A stretch of 64,000 bases of DNA. Source: Immundisolibacter cernigliae (GTDB lineage: Bacteria > Pseudomonadota > Gammaproteobacteria > Immundisolibacterales > Immundisolibacteraceae). The DNA is taken from assembly GCF_001697225.1 (NCBI RefSeq), contig NZ_CP014671.1, positions 1,426,001-1,490,000 on the forward strand. Reading direction: 5' to 3'. Below the pieces are notes generated by a model. The model was not told the origin of the DNA. It saw nothing but the letters and a program-made list of their open reading frames with translations, and ran no database searches. Shown here piece by piece: positions 21,035-29,787 of this stretch (position 1 is the stretch's first letter; each line of letters opens with the position of its first letter). The translations under genes and the position numbers were made by a program.

Positions 21035-21110
21035 GCAAGACGACAGGTTGGCCGATCGCCTCGGCGGTGTCCGTTGCCCCTCCACACGCCCGCACGTCCG
21101 AATCCCATCG

Positions 21111-22151
21111 CTATGCCTCGACGATCACCTTGAGCGCATGGGTGCTCGCTGCCCGACCAAAGGTGTCGTAGGCATCGAGGATCTGATCGAGCTTGAAGCG
21201 ATGGGTGATGAGCTGCTTGGGATCGATCTTCCGAGACTGCACGGTCTTGAGCAGCATAGGCGTGGTGACGGTATCGACCAGCCGCGTGGTGATGGTGATG
21301 TTCCGCGACCACAAGCGTTCCAGGTGCAGATCCACCTTGGCGCCATGCACGCCGACATTGGCGATGGTGCCGCCTGGCGCGACGATGTCCTCGCACGTAA
21401 CGAAGCTCGCCGGCACCCCCACCGCTTCGATGGCCGTATCGACACCGCGTCCGCCGGTCATCTTCATCACCGTTTCGGCCGCCTCGCCGCCAGCAGCATT
21501 GACCGTTGCCGTCGCACCGAAGCGCTTTGCCATCTGCAGACGATTGTCGTCCAGGTCGATCATGATGATCTCGGCCGGCGAATAGAACTGCGCCGTGAGC
21601 AGCGCCGCAAGACCGATCGGGCCGCCGCCGACGATGGCGACCGTGCTGCCCGGCTCGACCCTGCCGTTGAGCACGCCGCACTCGAAGCCGGTCGGCAGGA
21701 TATCGCTCAGCATCACGAGCGCCTCTTCGTCGGCGCCCGCTGGGATCGGATAGAGGCTGGTGTCGGCATGCGGGATCCGCACGTATTCGGCCTGGGTCCC
21801 GTCGATTTCGTTGCCGAGGATCCAGCCGCCGGTGGTGCAGTGCGAGTACATCCCGCGTCGGCAATATTCGCATTTGCCGCACGCCGAGATGCAGGAGATG
21901 AGAACGCGGTCTCCCGGACGGAACGCGGTGACGCCCGGGCCGGTCTTCTCGACCATGCCGACACCCTCGTGCCCGAGAATGCGGCCAGGGCTGCAGGTCG
22001 GGACGTCACCCTTGAGAATATGCAGGTCGGTGCCGCAAATCGTCGTCTTGACGATCTTCACGACGGCGTCGGTCGGCGCTTTGACTTCGGGGATCGGCCG
22101 ATCCTCCAGCGCCTTCTTGCCCGGCCCTTGATAAACGAGTGCTTTCATCAT
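21111..22151 (-). CDS. Zinc-dependent alcohol dehydrogenase
   Basis: 346 aa medium-chain dehydrogenase. Catalytic zinc ligands C39 (TICGTDLH), H61-E62 (GHEGVG); structural zinc cysteines 91, 94, 97, 105 (CGKCEYCRRGMYSHC). NAD(P)-binding VAIVGGGPIGLAALL. Resembles the bacterial secondary-alcohol/threonine-dehydrogenase-like branch. ATG ATG at the start; the second (22148) is also possible. 227 nt downstream of the DHOD-like gene, so it may be the last gene of the nifJ operon or have its own promoter. Likely re-oxidises NAD(P)H in fermentation (inference). Confidence 0.9.
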   Translation of the reverse strand: MMKALVYQGPGKKALEDRPIPEVKAPTDAVVKIVKTTICGTDLHILKGDVPTCSPGRILGHEGVGMVEKTGPGVTAFRPGDRVLISCISACGKCEYCRRGMYSHCTTGGWILGNEIDGTQAEYVRIPHADTSLYPIPAGADEEALVMLSDILPTGFECGVLNGRVEPGSTVAIVGGGPIGLAALLTAQFYSPAEIIMIDLDDNRLQMAKRFGATATVNAAGGEAAETVMKMTGGRGVDTAIEAVGVPASFVTCEDIVAPGGTIANVGVHGAKVDLHLERLWSRNITITTRLVDTVTTPMLLKTVQSRKIDPKQLITHRFKLDQILDAYDTFGRAASTHALKVIVEA

Positions 22152-22378
22152 CGTCCTCCTCTACCTGCATGGAGCCCGCACGGCCTGCTTGTGCCTGGAT
22201 GCGGTGGCGCTCGACGGCTCGCCGACGCAGGCAGTCCACGACATGCCCGGGGCCTCGGAAATACTTGGAACTTCCGGTCTGCTGCGGCGAAAGGCGAAGG
22301 ACTCCCACGCGCGCATGGGCGTCCATCCGGGATTCGCTGCTTCTCTGCCAATTTCGGCATCTCCCTTACGTCCTTACG

Positions 22379-23443
22379 TCAGCCTGCGAGATGCCGGACA
22401 CGCTGCGCGGACGATGGCTTGCACTCCGGCGAAGCCTTCCTACTGATCTGGCATGGGCACTCCAGAAGCAATGTCCGGGTAGGCTGCGCGCGCAGCAGCA
22501 GCTCGCGATGCGCGAGCCGATGGGCGCTCATGCGCCCGCGGATTTCCGCCACCGACGCGGCGCCGTGCCCTTCCAACCACTCGGTGAGTCCACCGACCAG
22601 ATGCGTCAGATGTCCAGGCCCATGCCGCAGCAGCGCCGAGACGGTCAGCACCGCGTCGGCGCCGGCGAGCAGGTATTTCGCCACCTCGGCGGCTTCCTCC
22701 ACTCCCCCCGAAGCGCCAAGACTGAGCGGCACCTTTCCGGCCAGCAAGGCCATCCACATCAGTGGGAGCCGAATGTCTTCCCGCGTCGACGACTCCAGCG
22801 TGGGGCGAAACGTCGTCGTCTCCAGATCGATGTCAGGCTCGTAGAACCGGTTGAACAGGACGAGGCCTTCAGCCCCCGCTTCGGCGAGTGCATGGGCCAG
22901 GTGGACCGGCGCTGTGAAATGCGGCCCGAGCTTCACGGCGACCGGGACGGTCACGCTCGCGCATACTTCGCGCACGGTCTCGAGCAGCTGCTGCTCGATG
23001 TGCGTGGACGTCTCGGCGGGGTCGGTCGGAACACGGTGGAGATTGAGCTCGAGCGCCGCGACGCCCGCGGCTTCGAGCTCCGCCGCCATGCGGGTCCAGC
23101 CCTCTTGCGTGCTCGCGTTGAGGCTCGCGATCAGCGGCACCGAGACGCTCTCTGCAGCGCGTCGGACCGTCTCGACATGCGCCGCGCGCGGGTTGCGATA
23201 CCCGCGCAGCGGCGGCAGATAGCTCGTCACCTCCGGATGGCTTTCCGCCCCGACCACAGCGACCGCCTCCAGCGCCTCTTCTTGGGCGACGAGCTCCTCT
23301 TCGTAAAGCGTGGCAGTCACGATGGCCGCCGCACCGGCGTCCTCGAGCCGCCGGATGCCGTCGAGCGTGGCCGACAGGGGCGAGGCGCCCGCAATGATGG
23401 GGTGGGCGAGAGTGAGACCGAGATAGGTGGTTTCGAGTGTCAT
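22379..23443 (-). CDS. Dihydroorotate-dehydrogenase-like protein
   Basis: 354 aa TIM-barrel FMN protein of the DHOD-like family that accompanies nifJ in many anaerobic gene sets. Seen: GLTLAHPIIAGASPLSATLD, IASLNASTQEGWTRMAAELE, VPVAVKLGPHFT and SLGASGGVEEAAEVAKYLLA. The final 25 residues (CPCQISRKASPECKPSS) do not resemble the usual ending and may be a read-through tail. ATGA overlap with nifJ. Not expected to make pyrimidines; probably an oxidoreductase partner of NifJ (inference). Confidence 0.85.
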   Translation of the reverse strand: MTLETTYLGLTLAHPIIAGASPLSATLDGIRRLEDAGAAAIVTATLYEEELVAQEEALEAVAVVGAESHPEVTSYLPPLRGYRNPRAAHVETVRRAAESVSVPLIASLNASTQEGWTRMAAELEAAGVAALELNLHRVPTDPAETSTHIEQQLLETVREVCASVTVPVAVKLGPHFTAPVHLAHALAEAGAEGLVLFNRFYEPDIDLETTTFRPTLESSTREDIRLPLMWMALLAGKVPLSLGASGGVEEAAEVAKYLLAGADAVLTVSALLRHGPGHLTHLVGGLTEWLEGHGAASVAEIRGRMSAHRLAHRELLLRAQPTRTLLLECPCQISRKASPECKPSSAQRVRHLAG

Positions 23444-26400
23444 TGCGTGGCTTCCCTGGCTTTGGTCGCCGAACCCTCGACAGCTCCTTCTTCCTGCCAG
23501 AAGGGATGGAAACGCGTTCCTTCTCGCGCCGCCAGGTCCTCGTAGATCCGGTAGCGCTCATCGACTGCCGCCTGGGCCTGGCGCAGCAGCATCTGCGCCT
23601 CTTCGGGCCGGGTTTGCGTGAGCATGCGGTAACGCAGCTCCTGGTAGGTGAAGTCCTCCAGCGGCAGCCGCGGCCGGGTGCTGTCGAGCCGGAACGGGTT
23701 CATACCGGCGCGCCGCATCCGTGGATCGTAGCGGAAGAGCGGCCAGTAGCCACTCGCCACCGCCCGGCGCTGCTGCTTCATGCCGTCCCGCAGGTTGAGC
23801 TTCAGCCCATGCGCGATGCACTGGCTGTAGGCGAGGACGAGCGACGGTCCCTCGTACGCCTCCGCGTCGCGCAGCGCCTGGATCGTCTGCTCCGGGCTGC
23901 CGGCGAGCGCGATCTGCGCGACGTAGACGTATCCCGAGGCGATCGCCTGCAGCGCCAGGTCCTTGCGCGGCGTGCGCTTGCCGGCAGCCGCGAACTTCGC
24001 CGCGGCCCCGAGCGGTGTCGCCTTCGACGCCTGGCCGCCGGTGTTGGAATAGACCTCCGTGTCCAGCACCAGGACATTGACATCGCGGTCTTGGGCCAGG
24101 ACATGGTCCAGGCCACCGGCGCCGATGTCGTACGCCCATCCGTCGCCGCCCACGATCCAGAGGCTCCGGCGCACCAGATACTCCGCGAGCGCGTCGAGAT
24201 CCTGCGCCGGGCCGTCGGCCGCCCCGGCCAGCGCGCGCCGCAGCGCCTCGACCCGCGCCCGCTGGGCCACGATCTGGCTGTCGGTGCGCTGCGGCGCGTC
24301 GAGGATCTCCTCGGCAAGCCGCGGCCCGAGGCGATCGGCGAGCGTGCGGACCAGCGCCCGCGCCATCGCGACCTGCTGGTCGACCGCAAGACGCATGCCG
24401 AAGCCGAACTCGGCGTTGTCCTCGAACAGGCTGTTGTTCCAGGCAGGGCCGCGCCCGTCGGGGCCGGGCCGCCACGGCAGCGCCGGCAGGTTGCCGCCAT
24501 AGATCGACGTGCAGCCGGTGGCGTTGGCGATCTGCAGGCGATCGCCGAACAGTTGCGACAGGAGCTTGAGATACGGGGTCTCGCCACAGCCGGCGCAGGC
24601 GCCGGAGAACTCGAACAGCGGCCGCACGAACTGCAGCCCGCGCGCGAGATGCAGATCCACATGCTCGCGGGCGTGTTCCGGTAGGGTCTCGAAGAAGGCG
24701 AGGTTGCGCCGTCCCGACTCGATCTGCGGTCGCCGGTCGCTGAGGTTGATGGCCTTGACGCCCGGATCGAGCGGGTCGTGGGCCGGGCAGTGATCGACGC
24801 AGAGGCCGCAACCGGTGCAGTCCTCGACCGCGATCTGCAGCGTGAAGCGCTGGTCCGGGTAGCCGCGCGCATTGACCGGTGTCGCGAGAAAACCTTCCGG
24901 CGCCCCGTCCAGCAGGACGGCGTCGAAGGACTTGGCGCGGATGACGCTATGCGGGCAGACGATGCCGCATTGGCCGCACTGGATGCAGAGTTCCGGCTTC
25001 CAGACCGGCACCTCGAAGGCGATGTTGCGCTTTTCGTACTGCGTCGTGCCGCCGGCGTAGCTGCCGTCCGCCGGAAGGGCGCTGACCGGAATCTCGTCGC
25101 CCCGGCCGGCGAATTGCAGGGCCGCGATGCGCCTCATCGGGTCCGGCGCGTCCGGCGGCACGAACACGCGCAGCTCTTCCGTCGAGGTGACGGAATCGGG
25201 CAGGACGACCTCGTGCAAGTGGTCGAGCGCAGCGTCCACGGCGGCAAAGTTCTTGTCCAGGATCGCGCGGCCCTTGTCGGCGTAGCTCTGCTCGATCGCC
25301 TTGCGGATGCGGAGGACGCCTTCCTCGCGCGGCAGTACGCCGCTGATCGTGAAGAAGCAGGTCTGCAGGATCGTGTTCACCCGCGGCCCCAGCCCCAGGC
25401 GCTGCGCCACCCCGCTTGCGTCGATGACGAACAGCCGCAGCCGCTTGTCCAGGATGTGCCGCTGCACCGGCCGGCGCAGATGGTTCCAGACGTCGGCCGG
25501 ATCGTAAGGCGCGTTGAGGAGGACGGTTGCGCCGTCGCGGGCGTGGCGCAAGACATCCAGCTTGTCGAGGAACTCGAATCGGTGCACGCCGATGAATTCG
25601 GCTGAGGCAACAAGATAAGGCGCCGCGATCGGCGTATTGCCGAAGCGCAGATGGCTGATCGTCTCGGCGCCGGATTTGTGGCTGTCATAGACGAAATACC
25701 CCTGCGCATAGCGCTCCGGGTCCTCCGCCAGGATCTTCACGCTGTTCTTGTTCGCTCCGACCGTCCCGTCCGAGCCGAGGCCGAAGAAGAGGGCTCGCGT
25801 TGTGCCCGGCGGCTCGATCTCGAAGCCAGGCTCTACGGCCAAGCTGGTGCCGCAGACGTCGTCGGTGATGCCGACGGTGAAGCCGGCGCGAGGCTGGTCG
25901 TTCCTGAGGTGGTCGAACACGGCCTTGGCCATCGCCGGCGTGAAGTCCTTGGATCCCAGACCGTAGCGGCCGCCGACCACCAGCGGCAGATTCGGGCGCG
26001 CGCCGCGCGCGGCGGCATCCGCCAGCGTCTGCGCCACGTCGAGGCAGAGCGGTTCGGCCGGCGCCCCCGGCTCCTTGGTACGGTCGAGCACCGCGACCCG
26101 GCGCACGCTTGCCGGCAGCGCGTCGAGAAAGTCCTTTGCCGACCAGGGGCGGTAGAGCAGCACCTGCAGCACACCCACGCGCTCGCCCCGGCCTGCCAGG
26201 TGGGCGGCCGTCGCCCGCAGGGTCTCGGCCGCCGAGCCCATTGCCACGACCACGCGCTCGGGCTCTGCGTGGCCGTCATAGCGGAACAGGCGGTAGCGCC
26301 GGCCGCTCAGTTCCGCCAGCCGGTCCATGGCGCGCTGCACGATGGCCGGCGTTGCAAGGTAGAACGGGTTCACCGTCTCGCGGGCCTGGAAAAACGTGTC

Positions 26401-27060
26401 CGGGTTGTGCGCCGTGCCACGCGTCACGGGGCGCTCGGGGCTCAGCGCCCGCTGACGGTGGGCGCGCACCCGCTCGTCGTCGATCATGGCGCGGATCTGC
26501 GCGTCCGACAGCATCGCGACCGTGTTGACCTCGTGCGAGGTGCGGAAGCCGTCCATGAAATGGACGAACGGCACGCGCGCTTCGAGCGTCGCCGCCTGCG
26601 CCACCAGCGCAAGATCGTGCGCCTCCTGCACCGATCCGGCGCCGAGCAGGGCAAAGCCGGTGCTGCGCACCGCCATGACGTCGGAATGGTCGCCGAAGAT
26701 CGAAAGAGCCTGGGTCGCGAGCGAACGGGCCGCCACGTGGAAGACACAGGGCGTGAGCTCGCCCGCGATCTTGAACATGTTCGGCATCATCAACAGCAGG
26801 CCTTGGGAGGCGGTGAAGGTGGTGGTCAGCGCGCCCGCCTGCAGCGAACCGTGCACCGCGCCCGCGGCGCCGCCTTCCGCCTGCATCTGCTGGACGATCG
26901 GCACCGCGCCCCAGAGGTTGGTCCGGCCCTCCGCCGACCATTCGTCGGCGAGCTCGGCCATCGGCGAGGACGGCGTAATGGGATAGATCGCGCAGACGTC
27001 GTTGACGCGATAGGCGACGTGCGCGACGGCCGCATTGCCGTCCAGGGTCGTGCGCTCCAT
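23440..27060 (-). CDS. nifJ: Pyruvate:ferredoxin (flavodoxin) oxidoreductase
   Basis: 1206 aa single-chain PFOR: pyruvate + CoA to acetyl-CoA + CO2 with reduced ferredoxin or flavodoxin. N-terminal AYRVNDVCAIYPITPSSPMA; two 4Fe-4S clusters (CIQCGQCGIVCPHSVI and CTGCGLCVDHCPAHDP); CAGCGETPYLKLL; ThDP site GGDGWAYDIGAGGLDHVLA and DTEVYSNTGGQASKAT. Start taken at ATG 27060 with AAGGAG 10 nt upstream; a GTG at 27090 overlapping the upstream stop is possible. Oxygen-sensitive enzyme, in keeping with the FNR-type site ahead of the operon. Confidence 0.96.
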   Translation of the reverse strand: MERTTLDGNAAVAHVAYRVNDVCAIYPITPSSPMAELADEWSAEGRTNLWGAVPIVQQMQAEGGAAGAVHGSLQAGALTTTFTASQGLLLMMPNMFKIAGELTPCVFHVAARSLATQALSIFGDHSDVMAVRSTGFALLGAGSVQEAHDLALVAQAATLEARVPFVHFMDGFRTSHEVNTVAMLSDAQIRAMIDDERVRAHRQRALSPERPVTRGTAHNPDTFFQARETVNPFYLATPAIVQRAMDRLAELSGRRYRLFRYDGHAEPERVVVAMGSAAETLRATAAHLAGRGERVGVLQVLLYRPWSAKDFLDALPASVRRVAVLDRTKEPGAPAEPLCLDVAQTLADAAARGARPNLPLVVGGRYGLGSKDFTPAMAKAVFDHLRNDQPRAGFTVGITDDVCGTSLAVEPGFEIEPPGTTRALFFGLGSDGTVGANKNSVKILAEDPERYAQGYFVYDSHKSGAETISHLRFGNTPIAAPYLVASAEFIGVHRFEFLDKLDVLRHARDGATVLLNAPYDPADVWNHLRRPVQRHILDKRLRLFVIDASGVAQRLGLGPRVNTILQTCFFTISGVLPREEGVLRIRKAIEQSYADKGRAILDKNFAAVDAALDHLHEVVLPDSVTSTEELRVFVPPDAPDPMRRIAALQFAGRGDEIPVSALPADGSYAGGTTQYEKRNIAFEVPVWKPELCIQCGQCGIVCPHSVIRAKSFDAVLLDGAPEGFLATPVNARGYPDQRFTLQIAVEDCTGCGLCVDHCPAHDPLDPGVKAINLSDRRPQIESGRRNLAFFETLPEHAREHVDLHLARGLQFVRPLFEFSGACAGCGETPYLKLLSQLFGDRLQIANATGCTSIYGGNLPALPWRPGPDGRGPAWNNSLFEDNAEFGFGMRLAVDQQVAMARALVRTLADRLGPRLAEEILDAPQRTDSQIVAQRARVEALRRALAGAADGPAQDLDALAEYLVRRSLWIVGGDGWAYDIGAGGLDHVLAQDRDVNVLVLDTEVYSNTGGQASKATPLGAAAKFAAAGKRTPRKDLALQAIASGYVYVAQIALAGSPEQTIQALRDAEAYEGPSLVLAYSQCIAHGLKLNLRDGMKQQRRAVASGYWPLFRYDPRMRRAGMNPFRLDSTRPRLPLEDFTYQELRYRMLTQTRPEEAQMLLRQAQAAVDERYRIYEDLAAREGTRFHPFWQEEGAVEGSATKAREATQ

Positions 27061-27086
27061 GACTCGCGTTCTCCTTGCCGCGTCCG

Positions 27087-28772
27087 TCACTCCCGGAGCC
27101 GGAAACGCTGCGGCGCAATGGGTTCACCCAGCGATCCGAGCGGTGCCGCAGCGGGTATGGCATCGGGCTTCATCTCGATGGCGTGGCAGGGGCACTGCTC
27201 GAAGCAGATGCCACAGCCGGTGCACAGCTCGGGCTCGACCCGGTAGCCGCGCCCGCGCCCGAGACGGGCGATCGCCTGCTCGGGACAGGCGGCGAAGCAG
27301 TTGTCGCATTCGAAGCAGTTGCCGCACGACAGGCACCGGCCCGCTTCGAACCGCGCCTCCGCCTCGCTGAGGCCCTGCACGACCTCGGCGAAGGATGTCC
27401 GTGCCGCCGACGGCAGTTCCGGCTCGCTGCGCCGGGCCGCTTCCAGGAATACCGGCAGGTCGAGCATGTCGAAGGTCACCGGCGGATGCTTGGGCGGCCG
27501 CCGATAGGTCGCGCCATGGAGCCACGCATCGATATGTCGGGCCGCGCGCTTGCCGTGGCCGACCGCGACGGTGACCGTGCGCTCGCTCGGCACCATGTCG
27601 CCGCCAGCGAAGATGCCGGGATGGCCGGTCATCATGTCCGGGCCGACGACCACCATGCCGTCCGACTTGAACTCGACGCCCGGCACGCGCTTGAGGAAAC
27701 CGCTGTCGGTCTGCTGGCCGAGCGCCAGCACGACCGCGTCGGCCTCAAGCGTTTCGATCCGCCCGGTCGGATGTGGCCTGCCATCGGCATCGAGTTCCAT
27801 GACTTCCACCGTCAGCGACGGGCCCGCCACTTCCTTGATGCTCGTCAGCCACTGGATCTTGACGCCCTCCGCGAGCGCCTCGTCGGCCTCGAAGGCGTGG
27901 GCCGGCATCTGGGTGCGGTCCCGGTGATAGACGATCAGCGCCTCCTCGGCGCCGAGACGCTTCGCCGTTCGTGCGGCGTCCATCGCCGTATTGCCGCCGC
28001 CGTAGATCACGACACGCCGTCCGAGGCGCGGACGCTCGCCGGTGCTGACCCCGCGCAGAAAGTCCACCGCGTCCAGCATGCGCGCGGCGTCCCGCGCCGG
28101 GATGTCGACATGTTTCGCGACATGGGCCCCGATCGCGACGAATGCGGCGTCGAAGCCGCCGGCTGCTTTCTCCACCAGCAGATCCTCGACCCTGTGGTTG
28201 AGGATGATGCGGACGCCCATTTGCTCGATCCGGCGGATCTCCTTCAAGAGGTCTGCGCGCGGCAAACGGTACGCCGGGATGCCGAAATGCATCATGCCGC
28301 CGGGGAGCGGTCCCGCCTCGTGGATTTCCACGGCATGGCCGAGGCGCGTGAGGTGATAGGCGGCCGACAGCCCGCTCGGGCCCGCGCCGACGACAAGCAC
28401 CCGCTTGCCGCTCGGTTTCGCATCAACCGGGAGCGTCCAGCCCTCCGTTGCCGCCAAGTCGCCGAGGAAGCGCTCGACCGCATGGATGCTCACCGCCGCG
28501 TCGAGTTCGGTACGGTTACAGCTCGTCTCGCACGGGTGGTAACAGACCCGTCCATGCACGGCCGGCAACGGGTTGTCGCGCACCAGCGCTTCCCAGGCCG
28601 CCCGGTACTTGCCCGCCTGTGCGAGATCGAGCCAGGCCTGGATGTTCTCGCCCGCGGGGCACGCCGCGTTGCAGGGCGGCAGATGATCGATCCAATGCGG
28701 GAGTTGTCGCCGCATGGCGCCCGTTCCGGCGGCGACGGCGTGGTTGCGGGTGGCATCCGCTGGCTTCAGCAT
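27087..28772 (-). CDS. FAD/NAD(P)-dependent oxidoreductase with two 4Fe-4S motifs
   Basis: 561 aa, related to the small subunit of glutamate synthase. N-terminal Cys-rich domain (PPCNAACPAGENIQAWLDLA; CYHPCETSC), FAD Rossmann VLVVGAGPSGLSAAYHL, NAD(P) Rossmann VVIYGGGNTAMDAART, and a C-terminal ferredoxin-like part CLSCGNCFECDNCFAACP and CTGCGICFEQCPCHAIEM. Start ATG 28772 with GGAGG 8 nt upstream. Probably moves electrons between NifJ-reduced ferredoxin and NAD(P) (inference from context). First gene of the nifJ operon. Confidence 0.9.
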   Translation of the reverse strand: MLKPADATRNHAVAAGTGAMRRQLPHWIDHLPPCNAACPAGENIQAWLDLAQAGKYRAAWEALVRDNPLPAVHGRVCYHPCETSCNRTELDAAVSIHAVERFLGDLAATEGWTLPVDAKPSGKRVLVVGAGPSGLSAAYHLTRLGHAVEIHEAGPLPGGMMHFGIPAYRLPRADLLKEIRRIEQMGVRIILNHRVEDLLVEKAAGGFDAAFVAIGAHVAKHVDIPARDAARMLDAVDFLRGVSTGERPRLGRRVVIYGGGNTAMDAARTAKRLGAEEALIVYHRDRTQMPAHAFEADEALAEGVKIQWLTSIKEVAGPSLTVEVMELDADGRPHPTGRIETLEADAVVLALGQQTDSGFLKRVPGVEFKSDGMVVVGPDMMTGHPGIFAGGDMVPSERTVTVAVGHGKRAARHIDAWLHGATYRRPPKHPPVTFDMLDLPVFLEAARRSEPELPSAARTSFAEVVQGLSEAEARFEAGRCLSCGNCFECDNCFAACPEQAIARLGRGRGYRVEPELCTGCGICFEQCPCHAIEMKPDAIPAAAPLGSLGEPIAPQRFRLRE

Positions 28773-28957
28773 CGGCGGATCCTCCGGTCTTTGCCTCGGG
28801 TCATCGGCTGCTCTCCACCGGTTGGCTTGCGGCGGCCGTAGCCACGCGGCTCGCGCGCCGGGTTTCCAAGCTGCATTGAATGACGACTCCACATCCCTGC
28901 AGCGCACGGAGCCGGTGAGCATGCCGGCAGGATGAAGCGGGAGCAGGCCCGCGTGCA

Positions 28958-28971
28958 TTGACCCGCGTCAA
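28958..28971. promoter_or_regulatory. FNR/ANR-type box ahead of the nifJ operon
   Basis: TTGACCCGCGTCAA, a perfect 5-4-5 palindrome close to the FNR consensus TTGAT-N4-ATCAA (C/G at the fifth positions). It lies about 190 nt upstream of the first gene start. 28773-29013 otherwise holds no gene. Suggests low-oxygen activation. Confidence 0.7.
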
Positions 28972-29013
28972 TTGTTCCCGTTTTACCGGCACCTCGCCTC
29001 CAGCATGAGAGCC

Positions 29014-29529
29014 TCATCGCGGCTGGGAGCGCGCCTTGGGGTGCCGTCGCGCACGGCCAGGCTGCATGTTCGCGGAGTGGTCGCTCGGCCAACTGCCGGC
29101 GACCGCAGTGATCAGGTGGCAGATATCGTTGCCGGTTGGCACTGCGTCGGGCAGGTCGTTCCACAGCGCGACGGCGTGTTGCATGCGCTCCAGCATGACC
29201 TGCAGATCGTCGAGCTCCCGGCGGGTCTCGTCGAGGCGCGACTGGATCGTCGAGCGCACGATGGGGCACGGGCTTTCTCTTTTGTGCCCGAGACGGACGA
29301 TTTCGCCGATCTCGGCGAGCGTGAAGCCGAGGCGCTGGGCGATGCGGATGAAGCGCAGGCGCTCGGCATCGTCCTCGTCGAACAACTGGTAGCCGGCGCT
29401 GGTGCGGCGCGAAGCACGCAGCAGGCCCCGTCGCAGGTACAGCCGGACGACGTGTACCGACAGACCGGCGCGTTCGGCGAGCGAGGAGACGGTCAACAGG
29501 GTCTTCGGTGTGCGGCGCTCGCTGGACAC
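29014..29529 (-). CDS. MerR-family transcriptional regulator (probable copper sensor)
   Basis: 171 aa. N-terminal winged helix (TVSSLAERAGLSVHVVRLYL, about 13-32), a coiled-coil dimerisation helix (RLDETRRELDDLQVMLERMQ), and two Cys, one in ESPCPIV (about 88) and one in NDICHLI (about 137), not the CueR-type C-x7-C loop. GTG start 29529 with AAGGA upstream. The CueR-like operators at 20969, 29561 and 30624 make copper likely, but the Cys arrangement differs from CueR, so metal identity is uncertain. Autoregulated by position: an operator lies 32 nt upstream. Confidence 0.85.
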   Translation of the reverse strand: MSSERRTPKTLLTVSSLAERAGLSVHVVRLYLRRGLLRASRRTSAGYQLFDEDDAERLRFIRIAQRLGFTLAEIGEIVRLGHKRESPCPIVRSTIQSRLDETRRELDDLQVMLERMQHAVALWNDLPDAVPTGNDICHLITAVAGSWPSDHSANMQPGRARRHPKARSQPR

Positions 29530-29535
29530 GTCTCG

Positions 29536-29626
29536 TTCCTTCTGTTGCGGTGCAGCCTAAACCTGTGCGCAGGGCAAAGGTCAAGCGTTCGGGTCCGGGT
29601 GCTTGAACCTATGTTCTGGACCTACC
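29536..29626. repeat. Copy B of the 91-bp promoter repeat
   Basis: Gapless match to 20944-21034. This copy is next to merR and also includes a plus-strand promoter-like pair that is mutated in copy A. Confidence 0.85.
29554..29584 (-). promoter_or_regulatory. CueR-type promoter and operator of merR
   Basis: Minus strand: -35 TTGACC (29579-29584), 19-bp spacer, -10 TAGGCT (29554-29559). Operator dyad 29561-29581 has half-sites ACCTTTGCCC and GCGCACAGGT, less symmetric than the copper-operon site. Transcription would start about 18 nt before the GTG of merR. Confidence 0.8.
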
Positions 29627-29633
29627 TTAGACT
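29603..29633 (+). promoter_or_regulatory. Possible plus-strand 19-bp-spacer promoter towards ftsH
   Basis: TTGAAC (29603-29608), 19-bp gap, TAGACT (29628-29633). It has the MerR-type spacing but no clear dyad in the spacer. In copy A the -35 is TCGAAC and the -10 is lost. Weak call. Confidence 0.35.
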
Positions 29634-29661
29634 GACCTTAGGTTCGGATGGGCGCCGCGCA

Positions 29662-29727
29662 TTGATTCGTGTCAGCCATGTGGTCTTTGCGCGCGGGCGA
29701 CGGGCGTAGCCGATTGACCGAGGTCAG
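29662..29727. promoter_or_regulatory. Two FNR-like boxes upstream of the truncated ftsH
   Basis: TTGATTCGTGTCAG (29662-29675) and TTGACCGAGGTCAG (29714-29727), each one base from a full 5-4-5 palindrome (final A is G). The same paired arrangement precedes the second ftsH remnant at 46183 and 46249, where both boxes are complete. Confidence 0.5.
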
Positions 29728-29787
29728 TGACAGGACCGTCGCCTTGGGGCACCTTTGGTCGAACTCGTCCGGCAAAGGCCGCAATCG

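Noticed and set aside
22379-23443. Pyrimidine-synthesis pyrD
   Set aside because: The protein belongs to the DHOD-like group linked to nifJ and not to the class 1 or 2 PyrD sequences.
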